This document shows, in pieces, positions 63,067 to 64,000 of a stretch of DNA of 64,000 bases (the first letter of the stretch is position 1; each line of letters begins with the position of its first letter). The stretch lies in NCBI GenBank assembly GCA_045116915.1, contig JBGUMQ010000035.1, forward strand, positions 1-64,000. The letters run 5' to 3'. The notes under the pieces were generated by a model. That model was not told where the DNA came from. It worked only from the letters and a program-made list of their open reading frames with translations, and ran no database searches. The stretch is from UBA9732 sp045116915 (GTDB taxonomy: Bacteria > Spirochaetota > Spirochaetia > Sphaerochaetales > Sphaerochaetaceae). Position numbers and translations under genes: made by a program.

Positions 63067-64000
63067 ATGCTCAAACTCAGAGAAAACAGCAAATACGATC
63101 TTGTCTGCCCCACCAGCATGGGTGTGAGGATAACGCCGGTCAACAGACTGCCCGTGCATACCAGCCGTCTGTTCGAGCTCCAGGCCACCAGCGCCGAGAG
63201 CAACGTCCTGAACGTCAGCGCGTCGCTCGGACTCAGGACAATGGTCCTGACATCGTTCGTCAAGGACAGCCCGATCGCCCAGTTCATCAAGGCAGAGCTC
63301 AGGTTCAGGAACATAGAGTACTGCGGACCTGAAGTGGAGCAGGGCGGAGCCTGGGGCTACAGGCACCAGTTCAACATCGCCGACAGCGGTTTCGGAAGCC
63401 GCGGACCCAGGGTCTGGAACGACAGGAGCGGAGAGGTCGGAAGAACGCTCAAGGCAGAGGACTTCGATCTTAAGAAGATATTCGAGGAAGACGGTGTGAG
63501 GATCCTCCACCTTTCAGGTCTGATCGCGGCCCTCAGCCATGAGACCACCATGTTCTGCCTGGACGTCGCAAGAGCGGCCAAGAAGAACGGAACCCTGATC
63601 TCGTTCGACCTCAACTACCGCGCATCGTTCTGGAAGGGCCGTGAGGCCGAGCTTTCCGCCGCATTCGGCGAAATCGCCTCGGTCGCGGACATCCTTGTCG
63701 GAAACGAGGAGGATTTCCAGCTCTGCCTCGGCATGAAGGGCCCGGAGGCCGGCGGAAAGGACCTTTCCAACAAGATCGGCCAGTTCAAGGGAATGATCGG
63801 CGAGGTCAAGAAGGCCTATCCGAACGCACAGGTCTACGCCACGACACTCAGGGAGGTCGTGAGCGCCAACGAGCACAACTGGGGCGCCCTGGTCAGCGTG
63901 GGCGACTCATGGTACGAGGAGCTTCCCAGACCGATCCAGGTCATGGACAGGATCGGCGGCGGCGACGGATTCGTCAGCGGTCTGCTCTATGCCATCCTCT
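63067..64000 (+). CDS. PfkB-family sugar (acid) kinase, second KdgK-like copy, 3' truncated by window edge
   Basis: At least 311 residues, open to the end of the window. ATG 63067 is 6 nt after AAGGAG (63055-63060); ATG 63064 is the alternative. The protein resembles the KdgK encoded at 55424-56458: SFDLNYRASFWKGREAELSA, ILVGNEEDFQLCLG, IGGGDGFVSGLLYAI (catalytic Asp). It differs in the N-terminal substrate half (VCPTSMGVRITPVNRLPVHT), so it may act on a different 2-keto-3-deoxy acid. It follows the reductase gene by 25 nt in the uxaE operon. Confidence 0.82.
   Translation, partial: MLKLRENSKYDLVCPTSMGVRITPVNRLPVHTSRLFELQATSAESNVLNVSASLGLRTMVLTSFVKDSPIAQFIKAELRFRNIEYCGPEVEQGGAWGYRHQFNIADSGFGSRGPRVWNDRSGEVGRTLKAEDFDLKKIFEEDGVRILHLSGLIAALSHETTMFCLDVARAAKKNGTLISFDLNYRASFWKGREAELSAAFGEIASVADILVGNEEDFQLCLGMKGPEAGGKDLSNKIGQFKGMIGEVKKAYPNAQVYATTLREVVSANEHNWGALVSVGDSWYEELPRPIQVMDRIGGGDGFVSGLLYAIL

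Noticed and set aside
1..64000. tRNA or rRNA genes, CRISPR arrays, insertion sequences, att sites
   Set aside because: Scanned by eye for T-loop sequences, regular spacers, transposase motifs and terminal repeats; none was convincing. A covariance-model or transposase-profile search would be needed to exclude diverged ones.

Overview
The window reads as chromosomal DNA of a high-GC, Gram-negative, carbohydrate-fermenting spirochaete. My best guess is the Sphaerochaeta/Treponema side of the phylum, probably from a gut. This is an inference from several signs: the order rpsB-tsf-frr-uppS-cdsA-dxr-rseP without pyrH, which I recall from treponemes; binding proteins with FA-x-G signal-peptide ends instead of a lipobox; a giant one-component regulator with AraC output; and polysaccharide transport plus pectin catabolism. 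No tRNA, rRNA, CRISPR array or insertion sequence was recognised.

1-9.4 kb: end of a YbaY-like protein, a short LacI-type regulator, the hflK-hflC membrane pair, methionyl-tRNA synthetase (metG), an unusual MurD, a cation/proton antiporter and asparagine synthetase A. 9.4-12.9 kb: two tandem paralogous exported proteins, probably outer-membrane barrels. 13-15.8 kb: the methionine importer. metN-metI has its own promoter. metQ has a separate promoter, a tiny sulfur-amino-acid-rich leader ORF and hairpins, which looks like undescribed attenuation control and is the most interesting item here. 15.9-21.4 kb: branched-chain amino acid importer livJHMGF plus a CBS-ACT sensor protein.

21.5-24.8 kb: a lower-GC accessory patch with hipB-hipA behind three operator-like boxes, an HTH-Fic protein with its own inverted-repeat operator, and an eroded coding remnant. 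24.8-28.2 kb: a three-gene glycosyltransferase/acyltransferase operon, probably for a glycolipid, including a GT8-acyltransferase fusion. 28.3-39.3 kb: core functions, with a 29-residue bS22-type ribosomal protein gene, rpsF-ssb-rpsR-yybS-like-rplI-dnaB on the plus strand, then the minus-strand run rpsB-tsf-frr-uppS-cdsA-dxr-rseP (ribosome, envelope lipid carrier and isoprenoid genes).

39.4-64 kb: a pectin/uronate catabolic island. A 1042-residue sensor-regulator is followed by two permeases and a binding protein resembling the Bacillus YteP/YtcP/YtcQ system. Imported oligogalacturonides or rhamnogalacturonan fragments would be cut in the cytoplasm by a GH105-GH28 fusion. Unsaturated uronate then flows through KduI, KduD, KdgK and KdgA to pyruvate and triose phosphate. 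Tagaturonate/fructuronate enters through UxaE and an UxuB-like reductase. Galactarate enters through GarD, a DapA-family lyase and a GarR-like reductase. Two further proteins (a Gfo/Idh oxidoreductase and a cytoplasmic beta-propeller protein) have no sure substrate. The window ends inside a second PfkB-type sugar kinase.

A recurring theme is promoters placed so close to the ATG that the mRNA would be leaderless or nearly so (metG, hipB, the big regulator, the TIM-barrel isomerase, the acyltransferase operon). All coordinates, motifs and hairpins were read by eye; nothing was folded or searched.
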